This document shows, one piece after another, positions 19,892-30,600 of a DNA stretch of 64,000 bases. This stretch comes from Acidobacteriota bacterium (GTDB lineage Bacteria; Acidobacteriota; Blastocatellia; Pyrinomonadales; Pyrinomonadaceae): NCBI GenBank assembly GCA_003222975.1, contig QHXN01000036.1:1-64000 (forward strand). Reading direction: 5' to 3'. The notes below the pieces were generated by a model. That model saw nothing but the letters and a program-made list of their open reading frames with translations, had not been told where the DNA came from and ran no database searches. The translations under genes were made by a program, and so were the position numbers. Within the stretch, counting starts at the first letter, position 1. The number at the start of each line of letters is the position of its first letter.

Positions 19892-22129
19892 TCAGTATTC
19901 CTCGTTGTTCGTGAAATAGACCTGCAAGTCCCTCTCGCCGGTGATGAGCCAGCGCCCGCCGTTGTTCGTGAGCGTGAGCTGCTGGCGGACGGAGCCGGTC
20001 GCGTGACGAGAGTCCGACTCGAAGTCCCAAGCCTTGTTGAAGGTGGCGGAGGCGCGCGCGCCCGTCGGGTCGGGCGTGATCTGAATGTCGCTGAGGGTCA
20101 CGTCCATCGAGTCGTAGTGCGCGAAGGCGCGCGAGCGGTCGGAGCGCACCTGCGAGGCCGGGACGTTCTGCTTCGCGTAGTAGGTGTCGAGCGTGTCGGC
20201 GTAGTGGCTCATGTGCGCGGCGATGTCGCGCTCGCGCAATGAGGCGGCCCAGCCTTCGAGCGCGTCGGCGACTTCCCTTCTCACCGTCGCCGGGTCGGAA
20301 GGCGCGGACGCGGTCGCGCCTCCTTCCTCGAACGACTTGAGAAGGTCGGCGTTGGCGCGGTCGTTCGCCGTGAGCACACGCTCGCTGAAGTCCGCGCGCG
20401 GGCGATACCAGGGGCGGCTCTGGAAATAGCTTTGCAGGTCGGGCGACTGAAAGACGCGACCGTAGCGCGCGAAGACGGCGTTGCGCAGGACGCGTAGCTG
20501 CGCAGCGGAGAGTCCCGCGAGGTCGTCTCTCGTCAGCAGAGCGCCCGCGACGATCTTCTGCTCGGCGCGCTGCATCGCGTCGGAGGCCGCGAACGCCGGC
20601 GCGGCGTTCGCATTCCCCTCACCCGCGTTCACGTTGGCCGCGCTCGCGTTCGTGCTGGTCGCGTTCCTGTTGAAGTTGTTCTGCGCGGGCGTCCGGTTAG
20701 TGTTGACGTTGGCGACCGCGCCGCCCCCGCCTCTGCTTCCGAGATAAACCAGGCCGGCCACGCCGAGTATTCCCAGCCCGGCGAGCAGAAGGACGAGCAG
20801 GCCGACGACGAGCGGCGCGCGCGACTTGCGCTGTGGCGCGTTGTAAGTCTGCTGCGGCGGGGCCTGCGTGTAGGCGTGCTGCGGGAACGGCTGCGGGTGA
20901 GTCTGTGCGGCGTTGCCTGCCGCGGCTGTGTGGCTCGTGTCCGCAGCGACGGCGGGCGGCGGAGGCTCGGACGGCGTGGTCGCAGGCGGCGCAGGCGCTA
21001 CGGGCGTCGGCGTCAAAGGCGTCGCCTCGACGGGCATCGGCTTGACCGGCGCGGGCTGCGTCGTCGCGGGGAATATCTGGACGGTCGGCTGCTGGTTGAG
21101 CTTCGCCGTCGCGGGCGAGAGCGCGGCCTGTATGTCGCGCGCGAACTCGGTGGCGTCGCGCTGCCGCCCTTCGGGGTCTTTCGAGAGCGAGCGCGCGATG
21201 GCCTCTTCGAGCGCCGGGGGGACGCGCAGGTCTTGCGGCACGGGCGGCGGCGGCTCGCTGACGTGCTTGAGGATCACGCCGGAAATGTTCGCGGCGGTGA
21301 AGGGCGGCGAGCCGGCGAGCATCTCGTAGAGCAGCGCGCCCAGGGAGTACACGTCGGCGCGCGCGTCCAGCGGCTCGCCCTTGCACTGCTCAGGCGACAT
21401 GTAGTGCGGCGTGCCGACGACCGCGCCCACGTGCGTCAGCGCTCCCTCGGCGGCCATGTCGCGCAGCTTGGCGATGCCGAAGTCCACGACCTTGACGCGC
21501 TCCGCCGACTCATCCTCGTCCGGCGGGATGACGATGATGTTGTCCGGCTTGATGTCGCGGTGGACGATGTCGCGGCGGTGGGCCGCGCCGACGCCCGCGC
21601 ACACGCCGCGCATCAATGCGACGGCGCGCCCCGCCTCCATCCTGCCCTCTCGCCGCAGGAGGTCGCGCAACGACTCGCCGCGGACGAGTTCCATGACGAT
21701 GTAGGCGAACCCCGCGGGGCCGCGCGCCTCGCCGTAGTCGTGTATGGTCACGACGTTCGGGTGGTTGAGCTGCGCGGCGGCGCGCGCCTCCCGGCGGAAG
21801 CGCTCGACGAGCGTCTCGTCATTAACGAACCTCGTGTGCAGGACTTTGACCGCCACCTCGTCGCCGATGAGCACGCGGCGTGCGAGATAGACCGCGCCCA
21901 TGCCACCCGCGCCGAGCTGCGCGACGATCTCGTACTTGCCGTCGAGCACGCGACCGGCGAGCGGGTCAGCCGCGACGACGGTCGGCGAAGTCGAGTCGGC
22001 CTCGGCGCGCTCGACGGTCGGGACGGACTCTGAGAGAGAGTCCGCGCGCCCGCGCACCGTGCGCGACCCGCAGCGCGTGCAGAACTGCGCGCCCTCGCGC
22101 AAGGGCTGGTGGCATTGAGGGCAATTCAT
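19892..22129 (-). CDS. Ser/Thr protein kinase with N-terminal zinc ribbon, TM and C-terminal YARHG domain
   Basis: MNCPQCHQPLREGAQFCTRCGSR; kinase motifs HRDIKPDNI, DFGIAKL; TM; LRNAVFARYGRVFQSPDLQSYFQSRPWYRP. Confidence 0.93.
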   Translation of the reverse strand: MNCPQCHQPLREGAQFCTRCGSRTVRGRADSLSESVPTVERAEADSTSPTVVAADPLAGRVLDGKYEIVAQLGAGGMGAVYLARRVLIGDEVAVKVLHTRFVNDETLVERFRREARAAAQLNHPNVVTIHDYGEARGPAGFAYIVMELVRGESLRDLLRREGRMEAGRAVALMRGVCAGVGAAHRRDIVHRDIKPDNIIVIPPDEDESAERVKVVDFGIAKLRDMAAEGALTHVGAVVGTPHYMSPEQCKGEPLDARADVYSLGALLYEMLAGSPPFTAANISGVILKHVSEPPPPVPQDLRVPPALEEAIARSLSKDPEGRQRDATEFARDIQAALSPATAKLNQQPTVQIFPATTQPAPVKPMPVEATPLTPTPVAPAPPATTPSEPPPPAVAADTSHTAAAGNAAQTHPQPFPQHAYTQAPPQQTYNAPQRKSRAPLVVGLLVLLLAGLGILGVAGLVYLGSRGGGGAVANVNTNRTPAQNNFNRNATSTNASAANVNAGEGNANAAPAFAASDAMQRAEQKIVAGALLTRDDLAGLSAAQLRVLRNAVFARYGRVFQSPDLQSYFQSRPWYRPRADFSERVLTANDRANADLLKSFEEGGATASAPSDPATVRREVADALEGWAASLRERDIAAHMSHYADTLDTYYAKQNVPASQVRSDRSRAFAHYDSMDVTLSDIQITPDPTGARASATFNKAWDFESDSRHATGSVRQQLTLTNNGGRWLITGERDLQVYFTNNEEY

Positions 22130-22147
22130 AGCTCAAAAAAAGAATTT

Positions 22148-22230
22148 AGGGGAAAAGGGTAAAGGGGTAAAGGGTGAAAAGGGGTTTCGTTCGTCCCCTC
22201 TTCCCCCTTACCCCTTTACCCTTTTCCCCT
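22148..22230. repeat. Intergenic inverted repeat, GGGTAAAGGGG family copy 1
   Basis: 23-bp perfect arms AGGGGAAAAGGGTAAAGGGGTAA (22148-22170; complement 22208-22230). Confidence 0.95.
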
Positions 22231-22272
22231 TCTCGTCTTTTGTCCCGTCACGCGGGACTCAAATTAGCCTTA

Positions 22273-23439
22273 TCAACCCTCGACGGCGGCCATGACGCTC
22301 GTCGCCTTCTTCTCATAGGCGGCGATGGTCGCGGCATTCTGGCGCTCGACGGCGGTCAGCGCGGCGTCCGTATAGTTCGGGTTGGGCTTGTACCAGTCGA
22401 AGCTGGCGAAGTATTTCTGGAGCCACCTGTCTTTGAAGACGCGACCGTGGCGCGCGTAGATTTCGTTGCGGAGCTTGCGCGCGTCTTCGAGGAACATGCC
22501 TTCGAGCAGCCCCGGCGTGATCGGCTGCGCGCTCAGGCTGTCCTTGAGCTTGCGCTCGTAGGCGACGATGGTGTCAATGTTCTTCCTCTCGGTGGCTGAA
22601 AGCTCCGGCTCGCCCTTGTCGTCGCGCGGGTAGTACCAGGGCTGGCTGTAGAAATACTGCGAGAGCCACTCGGTCTTGAACTGGCGGCCCCGGCGCGCGT
22701 AGATTTCGTTTCGCAGGAGACGCAACTCGTAGAGGCTGAGGCCGCGGAGCATGTCCTCGTTGACGAGACGGTTCTCGAACAGCTCCATGTCGCCGGGCGA
22801 GATGGCGGCGTGGCGCTGCTGGCGCTGCGCGGCCTCGATGGCCGAGAGGTTGTGCCGCTCGGTCGCGCTGAGGCTGTGCGGGTTGTAGGCGGGGTCGGGC
22901 TTGTACCAGTAGCGGTCTTCAAAATACTGTTGGAGCCACGGCTCGCCGTCGAAGCTCTTGCCGTGGATGGCTTCGACCTCGGCGCGCATGACGTGCCACT
23001 CTGCCGAAGAGTGCGTGCCGAGTTTCTCCTCGGTCATCTCGCGCGCCTGCCACCAGCGCAGGTCGCCCGGCTCGATCTGGTCGTGCTTGTCTGCTTCAAG
23101 CTCGCGTATCAGGTCGAGGTTCGCGCGCTCGGTTTCGTTCAGGGCGGAGTTGCTGAAATTCGGGTCGGGCTTGTACCAGGGTTGATCCTTGAGATACGCC
23201 TGTATGTCCCGTTCTTTGAAGACGCGACCGTGGCGACCGAAGACGACGCCGCGCAGGAGCGACAAGTCCGACAGTTCCAAGTCCTTCAACTCGTCGCGCG
23301 AGACTTTCTGCTTCGAGAAGTCAACGGCTTCGAACTTCTTGAAGGCGTCCGAGTCCTGCGCGGCGACGGATGCGGCGGCGACGAGGACGAGCGCGAGCGC
23401 GGCCAGCGCGCGTCCGAGTTTCGCTGTTGTGTTCGACAT
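22273..23439 (-). CDS. Secreted protein with four tandem YARHG-type domains
   Basis: Signal peptide MSNTTAKLGRALAALALVLVAAASVAAQ followed by four LRxExxARHGRxF...YF...WYKP...L...ER.N units. Confidence 0.88.
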   Translation of the reverse strand: MSNTTAKLGRALAALALVLVAAASVAAQDSDAFKKFEAVDFSKQKVSRDELKDLELSDLSLLRGVVFGRHGRVFKERDIQAYLKDQPWYKPDPNFSNSALNETERANLDLIRELEADKHDQIEPGDLRWWQAREMTEEKLGTHSSAEWHVMRAEVEAIHGKSFDGEPWLQQYFEDRYWYKPDPAYNPHSLSATERHNLSAIEAAQRQQRHAAISPGDMELFENRLVNEDMLRGLSLYELRLLRNEIYARRGRQFKTEWLSQYFYSQPWYYPRDDKGEPELSATERKNIDTIVAYERKLKDSLSAQPITPGLLEGMFLEDARKLRNEIYARHGRVFKDRWLQKYFASFDWYKPNPNYTDAALTAVERQNAATIAAYEKKATSVMAAVEG

Positions 23440-23492
23440 GGGGGAACGCTCCTTTAAGCGGGCCTGGCCTCCGGCCTGGGCCGTCAACGAAA

Positions 23493-24269
23493 TCAATTCT
23501 TTCTTCCCTGCGTGTTCGTGCGCGTCGGGCCGACGAAGCGCGTGACCCCGTCGGCGATGGCCTCGGCCATGCGTTGCTGCCCGGCCTCGGCCTTGATGAA
23601 CTGTGCATCCTGCGGGCTGCTGAGGACGACCATCTCGACGGTGACGACCGGCACGTCCGAGAAGATCGAGCCGGTCAGCGCGCCGCCCTGCTCGCGCCCG
23701 ACCTTCGTCTGCATGTCTGTCCGCACGCCGTTGTCGTTGAGCGCGCCGCCCAAGTCGTCGGCCAACGCGGCGTGGACGGCCTCTGCCGCGCGCCGGCTCT
23801 CGTCAATCACGCCCTGCGAAGGGCCGGTCGTCCCGTCCTTGGCGCGACCCTGGCGGTCGGGGTAATAGACGGCGTAGCCGCGCTCCTCGCTGGCGTCGCA
23901 GTGGAGGCGAATCATCAGCGCGGCGCGGGCGCGGTTGGCGACGAGCGCGCGGTCTTTGTTCCGCACAAGCTCGTCCTCCGACCCCTTCGTCAGTACGACC
24001 GTGTAGCCCCTGGCTTCGAGCAGGTCGCGCAGCTTCGAGGCGACGGCCCAGTCCACGTGCGCCTCGCTCGTCCCGTTCTGGACGTTCTTGCCGCTGGCGA
24101 CCTCCGAGGGGTGGCCGGGGTCTATGCAGACGACCGTGCGCGCGGGCGCTTCGCCTGCCTTCGGCGCGGGCGTCGGCGTCGCGCTTTTCGAGACGGCCTT
24201 TTTGACCTGGGCCGCGGGCGCGCAGAGTTGTAAAGCGAGCAGGAGGACGACGGGTGTCAGCAACTTCAT
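23493..24269 (-). CDS. N-acetylmuramoyl-L-alanine amidase (Amidase_3)
   Basis: VVCIDPGHPSE...SKLRDLLEARGYTVVLTKGS...RLHCDAS...VTVEMVVLS. Confidence 0.88.
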   Translation of the reverse strand: MKLLTPVVLLLALQLCAPAAQVKKAVSKSATPTPAPKAGEAPARTVVCIDPGHPSEVASGKNVQNGTSEAHVDWAVASKLRDLLEARGYTVVLTKGSEDELVRNKDRALVANRARAALMIRLHCDASEERGYAVYYPDRQGRAKDGTTGPSQGVIDESRRAAEAVHAALADDLGGALNDNGVRTDMQTKVGREQGGALTGSIFSDVPVVTVEMVVLSSPQDAQFIKAEAGQQRMAEAIADGVTRFVGPTRTNTQGRKN

Positions 24270-24448
24270 CTTCAGTCTTTGCCGCGCGGCTCTGTTCACG
24301 AAAGAGTTTTGATGGTACAAACGCGCCTGTGGAATCCGAACGCCGCCGACCGTGGAGAGGGCGCGACGAATTATTCGACGCCGCCGCACCCGATGTCAAA
24401 CTTCAAGTCTGAACTTCCGTCGGCGCGCCGGTCGTAAGAGAACGAAGC

Positions 24449-25243
24449 ATGACGAGCCGTTTCATAGACCGACTCTCCATCCGCCGTTCCCCGCCTGGGC
24501 TGCCACTCATGCGCCAGTGGTGGGGCAAGCTCCTTTTCATGCACTGGCCCGTCTCCCCGGCGCTCTTGCGCCCGCTCGTCGCGCCGCATCTCTCGATTGA
24601 CACATACGAGGGGCAAGCCTGGGTCGGCGTCGTGCCGTTCTCGATGTGGGGCGTGCGCCCGTACTTCGGGCCGCCCGTGCCGGGCTTGAACTCTTTCCAG
24701 GAGCTGAACGTGCGGACTTACGTGCACTACGACGGCATCCCCGGCGTCTGGTTCCTCTCGATGGACATCAACAGTCCCGTCGCCCGCTGGGGCGCGCGGC
24801 AGTTCTTCTTCCTCCCTTACTACGACGCCGAGATGAGCCTCAGGCAGCAGGGGCGGAAGATCATCTACAGCTCGCGCCGCACCTCGAAGGAGACGCCGCC
24901 CGCCGACTTCGACGCCGCGTGGACGTTCGGCGAGCCGCTGCCCGCCACCGAGCCGGACTCGCTCGACTTCTTCCTCACCGAACGCTACTGCCTCTACTCG
25001 GCCTACAAAGAACAACTCTACCGCTGTCGCATTTTCCACCAGCCCTGGCCGCTCCGGCGCGCCGAAGTCTCGGCCCACGACTCGACGCTCCTCGAAGCGC
25101 TCGGCCTCCCCGAACCGACCGGCGACCCGCTCCTGCACTACGCCGAGGAACTCAAGGTTGACATCTGGCCGCTCCGGCGCGTCGTGAAGGGCGCGCGCGC
25201 GTCCGCGCTCGAAGCGGCCAACGCCTCGGAATCCCTCGGCTGA
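24449..25243 (+). CDS. DUF2071 (YqjF-like) domain protein
   Basis: WGKLLFMHWPVSPALLRPLVAPHLSIDTYEGQAWVGVVPFSMWGVRP...ELNVRTYV. Confidence 0.88.
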   Translation: MTSRFIDRLSIRRSPPGLPLMRQWWGKLLFMHWPVSPALLRPLVAPHLSIDTYEGQAWVGVVPFSMWGVRPYFGPPVPGLNSFQELNVRTYVHYDGIPGVWFLSMDINSPVARWGARQFFFLPYYDAEMSLRQQGRKIIYSSRRTSKETPPADFDAAWTFGEPLPATEPDSLDFFLTERYCLYSAYKEQLYRCRIFHQPWPLRRAEVSAHDSTLLEALGLPEPTGDPLLHYAEELKVDIWPLRRVVKGARASALEAANASESLG

Positions 25244-25308
25244 AGCGGCGATGATTTTAGCGGCCATCGGCAACGCGATATGGCGGGTCACAATCAGGCG
25301 TAGCTCGC

Positions 25309-25369
25309 GTTTAGAGTTCAGCCTTCAGGCCACTGCTTTGTCAGGCACGTTAAAACGTGAACTCTAAAC
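25309..25369. repeat. Intergenic inverted repeat GTTTAGAGTTC
   Basis: 11-bp perfect arms 25309-25319 / 25359-25369. Confidence 0.7.
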
Positions 25370-25452
25370 AGGCAATGCCAGTGGGAGCGTGAGCCGGTCG
25401 CTCCGGGCGCGGGGCCTCAAAATTGCTCGTAAACTGCGCCGGAAAAAAGTGC

Positions 25453-25482
25453 TTGACTCGCCCTCGGCGACTGACCTATTTT
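25453..25482 (+). promoter_or_regulatory. Candidate promoter TTGACT-18-TATTTT for porin/cytochrome pair
   Basis: Sequence match only. Confidence 0.35.
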
Positions 25483-25781
25483 CTTACCGCTTTCGCACAC
25501 ACTGACGATTCAAGAGTCGCAAGAGTCGGGGCCTGCTCTTCCCCGCTCAATCTTTGAAAGCCTCGGCGACGCGCATCGAGCATTTCCCGATGCCGTCTCG
25601 CACGGTTTCGACCCCTCCGAACGGGACGGGGCGGGCGCTCGGCGAGGCGAAGCCACACCAAGCCCGTCCTCCACGCGGTGCGCAGGCGGCGGGCCACCTG
25701 CCTCTCGACACGCGGCCTTGAAGCTTTTCCGAATGCAGTCATCATTCGACGGCCTTTGACAACCAACAGGGACGGTTAGTA

Positions 25782-27668
25782 ATGACACGCTTGCAATTTC
25801 GCTCTACGGGTCGCCGACGGCGTTGGGCCGCGCTCTTCGTCGCGCTCTTCCTCCTGCTCCAGACTTCGGCGCTCCCCGCGTTGGCCGCCTCCGCGGGCGC
25901 GGACGACGAAGACGCGCCGCCCTCGAAGGCGGAGGAGAACGAGGCGCTCGTCGAGTCGCTCATAAACTTCTTCTTCGGGCAGGCGAAGCCCGCGGCCACC
26001 CCGCAGGCGACGCCGCAGCCTTCGCCCGCGCCCACGCAGACGCCCGCCGCTCAGACGCCGCCAGCCGGCGAAGGCGCGGGCAAGGCGGGCGAGTCGAAGA
26101 AGGCCGAGTCGAAGCCTTTGCAATACCCCCTGCCCGACTGGACGCCGCTCGGACACGCCGGGAAGAAGACCGTGGAGTCGAAGGACGAGTCGAGCGAGGA
26201 GTTCATCCCGATGCCCGACCGCTGGCGCTTCCCCTTCCCGCGCCACAACCGCTACAAGCCGACGATGGAGACGCCGTGGGTGACGGGCAGCACATTCGAT
26301 CCTTACAACCAGAACGTTTTGAAGGCCGACTATCCGGTCTTCGGCAACCACACGTTCCTCAACCTGAACTTGCAGAGCGCGAGCGCCATCAACCCGCGCG
26401 TCGTCTCGGCGGGCGGGCGCAAAGAGCAGTTCTTCACCAACCAGAACTTCGTCATGGGCGCGGAGATTTTCAAGGGCGACACCGTGTTCCAGCCCAAGAG
26501 CTGGGCCGTGCGCGTCACGACGGTCGCCAACGTCAACTTCCTCGCCAACAACACGCTCAACCCCTTCGACTCGAAGCGCGGAACCGCGCGCCTCGCCGTC
26601 GAGGAGGCGTTCGTCGAGAAGCGCCTCGCCGTCGTCAGCCCGAACTTCGACTTCCTCAGCGTGCGCGTCGGGATGCAGAACCTCAACTCGGACTTCCGAG
26701 GCTTCCTCTTCCAGGACAACCAGCTCGGCGTGCGCCTGTTCGGAACTCTGAACTCGAACCGCGACCAGTACAACCTCGCCTACTTCTCGATGCGCCAGCG
26801 CGACATCACCTCGCAGCTCCACAGCTTCGACAACCGCCATCAGAACGTCTTCCTCGTGAACTGGTTCCGCCAGGACTTCGGCAAGAAGGGCTACACGGCG
26901 CTCTTCAACTTCGTCTTCAACAACGACAATGGCCGCTTCACGGGAGACCGCCACACCTTGAACGTCGCCTACCTCGGCTTTCACGGCGACGGCAAGTGGG
27001 GCAAATTGAACGTTGACCACGCCTTCTACTGGGCGCTCGGCCACGACGACTTCAACCGCCTCGCCGCGCGCCCGCAGAGCGTCAACGCGCAGATGGGCGC
27101 GTTCGAGGCCGCGATTGACCGCGACTGGGTTCGCTGGCGCGCGTCGTTCTTCTACGCGTCGGGCGACGGGAACTTGAACGACGACAAGGCGACCGGCTTC
27201 GACATGATCCAGGACAACCCGAACTTCGCGGGCGGCCCGTTCCAGTTCTGGACGCAGCAGCAGACGGTGGTCGCCGGCCCCGTCGGTTTTTTGAAGAACA
27301 AGTTTTCCTTACTCCCGAACCTTCGGAACAAGTTCGACAACCGCTCGAACTTCGTCAATCCGGGGCTGCTGCTCTGGAACATCGGCGCGGACTTGAGGGT
27401 GACGCCGAAGCTCAAGATGGTGACGAACCTCTCTTACATCAGGTTCGCGCGCGCCGGGATTCTCCAACAGATCGCGCACGACCCGGCGATTAACGGCGGC
27501 GTCGGCACAGACCTGAGCGTCGGCGCGAAGTTCCGCCCGTTCGAGAACGAGAACCTCTTTATCGTCACCGGCGCGGCGGTGCTCTTCCCGCAGGGCGGCT
27601 ACGGGCGCTTGATACAGAGCACGCGCCCGCTCGTCTCGCCGACCTTCGCCTTCCAGGTGGCGTTCTAG
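25782..27668 (+). CDS. Predicted outer-membrane beta-barrel (porin-like) protein
   Basis: Signal peptide, Pro/Thr-rich linker, amphipathic alternating strands through to C-terminal PTFAFQVAF. Confidence 0.75.
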   Translation: MTRLQFRSTGRRRRWAALFVALFLLLQTSALPALAASAGADDEDAPPSKAEENEALVESLINFFFGQAKPAATPQATPQPSPAPTQTPAAQTPPAGEGAGKAGESKKAESKPLQYPLPDWTPLGHAGKKTVESKDESSEEFIPMPDRWRFPFPRHNRYKPTMETPWVTGSTFDPYNQNVLKADYPVFGNHTFLNLNLQSASAINPRVVSAGGRKEQFFTNQNFVMGAEIFKGDTVFQPKSWAVRVTTVANVNFLANNTLNPFDSKRGTARLAVEEAFVEKRLAVVSPNFDFLSVRVGMQNLNSDFRGFLFQDNQLGVRLFGTLNSNRDQYNLAYFSMRQRDITSQLHSFDNRHQNVFLVNWFRQDFGKKGYTALFNFVFNNDNGRFTGDRHTLNVAYLGFHGDGKWGKLNVDHAFYWALGHDDFNRLAARPQSVNAQMGAFEAAIDRDWVRWRASFFYASGDGNLNDDKATGFDMIQDNPNFAGGPFQFWTQQQTVVAGPVGFLKNKFSLLPNLRNKFDNRSNFVNPGLLLWNIGADLRVTPKLKMVTNLSYIRFARAGILQQIAHDPAINGGVGTDLSVGAKFRPFENENLFIVTGAAVLFPQGGYGRLIQSTRPLVSPTFAFQVAF

Positions 27669-27693
27669 TTAAGACCTTCTTCGGACAAACAAC

Positions 27694-30600
27694 ATGAAGA
27701 CCGTCAGCAATCATCCACGCACGAAGCGGCAGCAGTTGATCAGTCTCTTCGCGGCCCTCGTCGTCTTCGGCGTCGCCGCCTTCGCCCTCTTCCCCGTCCA
27801 CTCCGCGGGCGTCGCCACGAATGCGACGAAGCCCCCGGAGCAGCCCGCCGCGACCGAGTCAGCCGACGAAGGCGACAACGCCCCGGCAGAGACGGACGTG
27901 CACCAAGAGGGCGACAAGCCGCCCGCGCCTTCCGACGGCTGCGTGAAGTGCCACACCGGAGTCGGCGACCCGCACCAGACGAAGCTCAGAAACGGCCCCT
28001 CGTGCGTTGACTGTCACGGCGGCAACGGCGCGGCGACGACCAAGAGCGAAGCGCACACGGCCAAGCCGAAGCACCCGGAGAAGTGGCGCAGCTCGGCCAA
28101 CCCCGAAGAGACCTTCACGCTCCTCAACAACGAGAACTGGGACTGGATTCGCTTCGTCAACCCTTCAGACCTGCGCGTCGCGATGACGACCTGCGGCAAG
28201 TGCCACGAGTCTTACATCAAGAGCCTGCAAAAGAGCGCGATGACCAACAGCCCGCAGGTCTATTCGACCGCGCTCTACAACAACGGCTCGCTCCCGACGA
28301 AGTACGCGCTCATCGGCGAGAACTACAGCCCTTCGGGCGAGCCGCAGATCGCGCGCACCATCCCGCCGCCCACCGACAAGGAGATACGCGAGAAAGGCAT
28401 CCTGCCCTACCTCTTCCCCTTCCCGCGTTTCGAGATCGGCCAGCCCCTCTCGGTCGCCTTCTGGCGTCCGTTCGAGCGCGGCGGCGGGCCGAAGTCCGAA
28501 CTCGGCAACCCGAACGGCCAGGACGTGCCGGGCCAGCCCGACGTGTCTCTCTCGAACCGCGGCTACGGCACGCAGGCACGCGTTGACCCCGTCATCCTCG
28601 GCGCGCAGAAGGTTCGTTTGAACGACCCCGTGATGTCCTTCATGGGCACGAACAACGCGCCCGGCGACTACCGCAATTCGGGCTGTGCCGCCTGTCACGT
28701 CGTCTATGCGAACGACCGCTCGTACTACAACTCCGGCCCGTATGCACGTTTCGGCAACCGCGGCTACACCGCGCCCGACAACCCCGACCCGAACATCCCG
28801 AAGGGCGAGTCGGGCCATCCCTTGGAGCACAAGTTCACCAAGTCAATCCCTTCGAGCCAGTGCATCACCTGCCACGTCCACAACGGCAACGGTTTCATCA
28901 ACACCTACCTCGGCTACATGTGGTGGGACGAGCAGACCGACGGCGAGTTCATCTATCCCAAGCAGCAGCACAACCCGACGCCCGCAGAGTTGGACAAGGC
29001 CGGCAAATTCAACCCGGAAGAGGCCGCCGCGCGCGGCAAGTGGAGCGACCCCGAATTCCTCTTCGAGGTCAGCAAGCTCAACTCGCAGATGCGGCACATG
29101 CAGGTCTCGGACTACCACGGCCACGGCTGGATGTTCCGCCGCGCCTACAAGATGGATCGCAAGGGCCAGTTCTTGGACAAGGACGGAGGCGTCATCTCCT
29201 ACGACGACCCAGACCTCTACGAGCACGACAACAAGCCCGGCAAGGCCGTCCACCTCAAAGACATCCACCTTGAGAAGGGCATGCACTGCGTTGACTGCCA
29301 CTACTCGCAGGACATGCACGGCACGGGCAAAATCTACGGCGACCGCCGCGCCGTCATCGAGGTCGCGTGCGAGGACTGCCACGGGACGGTCGCGAAGCGC
29401 GTCACGGCCACGACGATTCGCACCTCCGGCTTCGGCGCTCCCGACGGCGGCAACTCGATGAACCACCCGGCGCGCGGCAACCCCTTCAACCGCGCTCGCT
29501 TCGTCGAGCGCGACGGCAAGCTCTTCCAGCGCTCGATGGTCGAGCAGAACGACCCCGCCACGGGCAAGATTATGGAGTGGGAAGTGACGCAGGTGTTGGA
29601 CACCATCACGCCCGGCAACCCGCACTACAACCCGAAGTCGGCGCGCGCCAAGACCATCATGCGCGACAACGAGACGTGGGGGGCCGTGCCCGCGGACGCC
29701 AAGCAGCTCGCGCACGACAACTCGCGCGTCTCCTGCGTCGCCTGCCACTCGTCCTGGGTGACGAACTGCTGGGGCTGTCACCTCTCGGCTGCCGTCAACA
29801 CCAAGAAGCCGATGCTCCACGAGGAGGGCGACGAGTCGCAGGTCTATCCTTCTTACAACCCGCAGGTCTTGCGCACCGACGGCTACATGCTCGGCATTGA
29901 CGGCTCGGTGCAAGGCCACAAGGTCATGCCCGTCCGCTCTTCGAGCGCCGTCACGGTGAGCGTCACGGACGGCACGCGCGGCGTCGCCGTCAACCACGCG
30001 CCGACCATCTCTTCTGCCGGGTACAACGGCAACGCCTTCAACACGCACCCGCCGCACACGGTGCGCGCCACCGAGACGAAGGGCTGCACCGACTGCCACG
30101 TCTCGAAGAACAACGACAACAACTCCTGGATGGCCTCCGTCCTCATGCTCGGCTCCAATCAGGTCAACTTCATGGGCCGCTACATCTACGTCGCCGAGGG
30201 CAAGGACGGACTCTCCGCGACGATGGTCGCCGAGCAGACCGAGCCGCAGGCCGTCTTCGGCAGTCACCTCCACCAGATCGCCTACCCCGACTGGTTCGCC
30301 AAACACCAGGCGCGCGGCGGCAAGCTTGAAGAGAACTACGCGCACCGCGGCTCTGAAATAAATCAGGTGCAGCAGTACGGCGAATTCCTTCTCGCCGCCG
30401 CCGGAAAGAACGGCTTCGTCGTTTACGACATCGCCAACGTCGCCGACAAGGACTTCAGCCAGCGCATCGTTGACTCGCCCTTCTCGCGCATCGGCCAGAA
30501 GCTCTACGTCCGCACGAAGGACGCGACCGGAGTGGCCGTCGGCTCGCCTGCCCCGCTCGACCCGCGCCGCAACCCCGGCCAGACCGAAGACCAACGGAAG

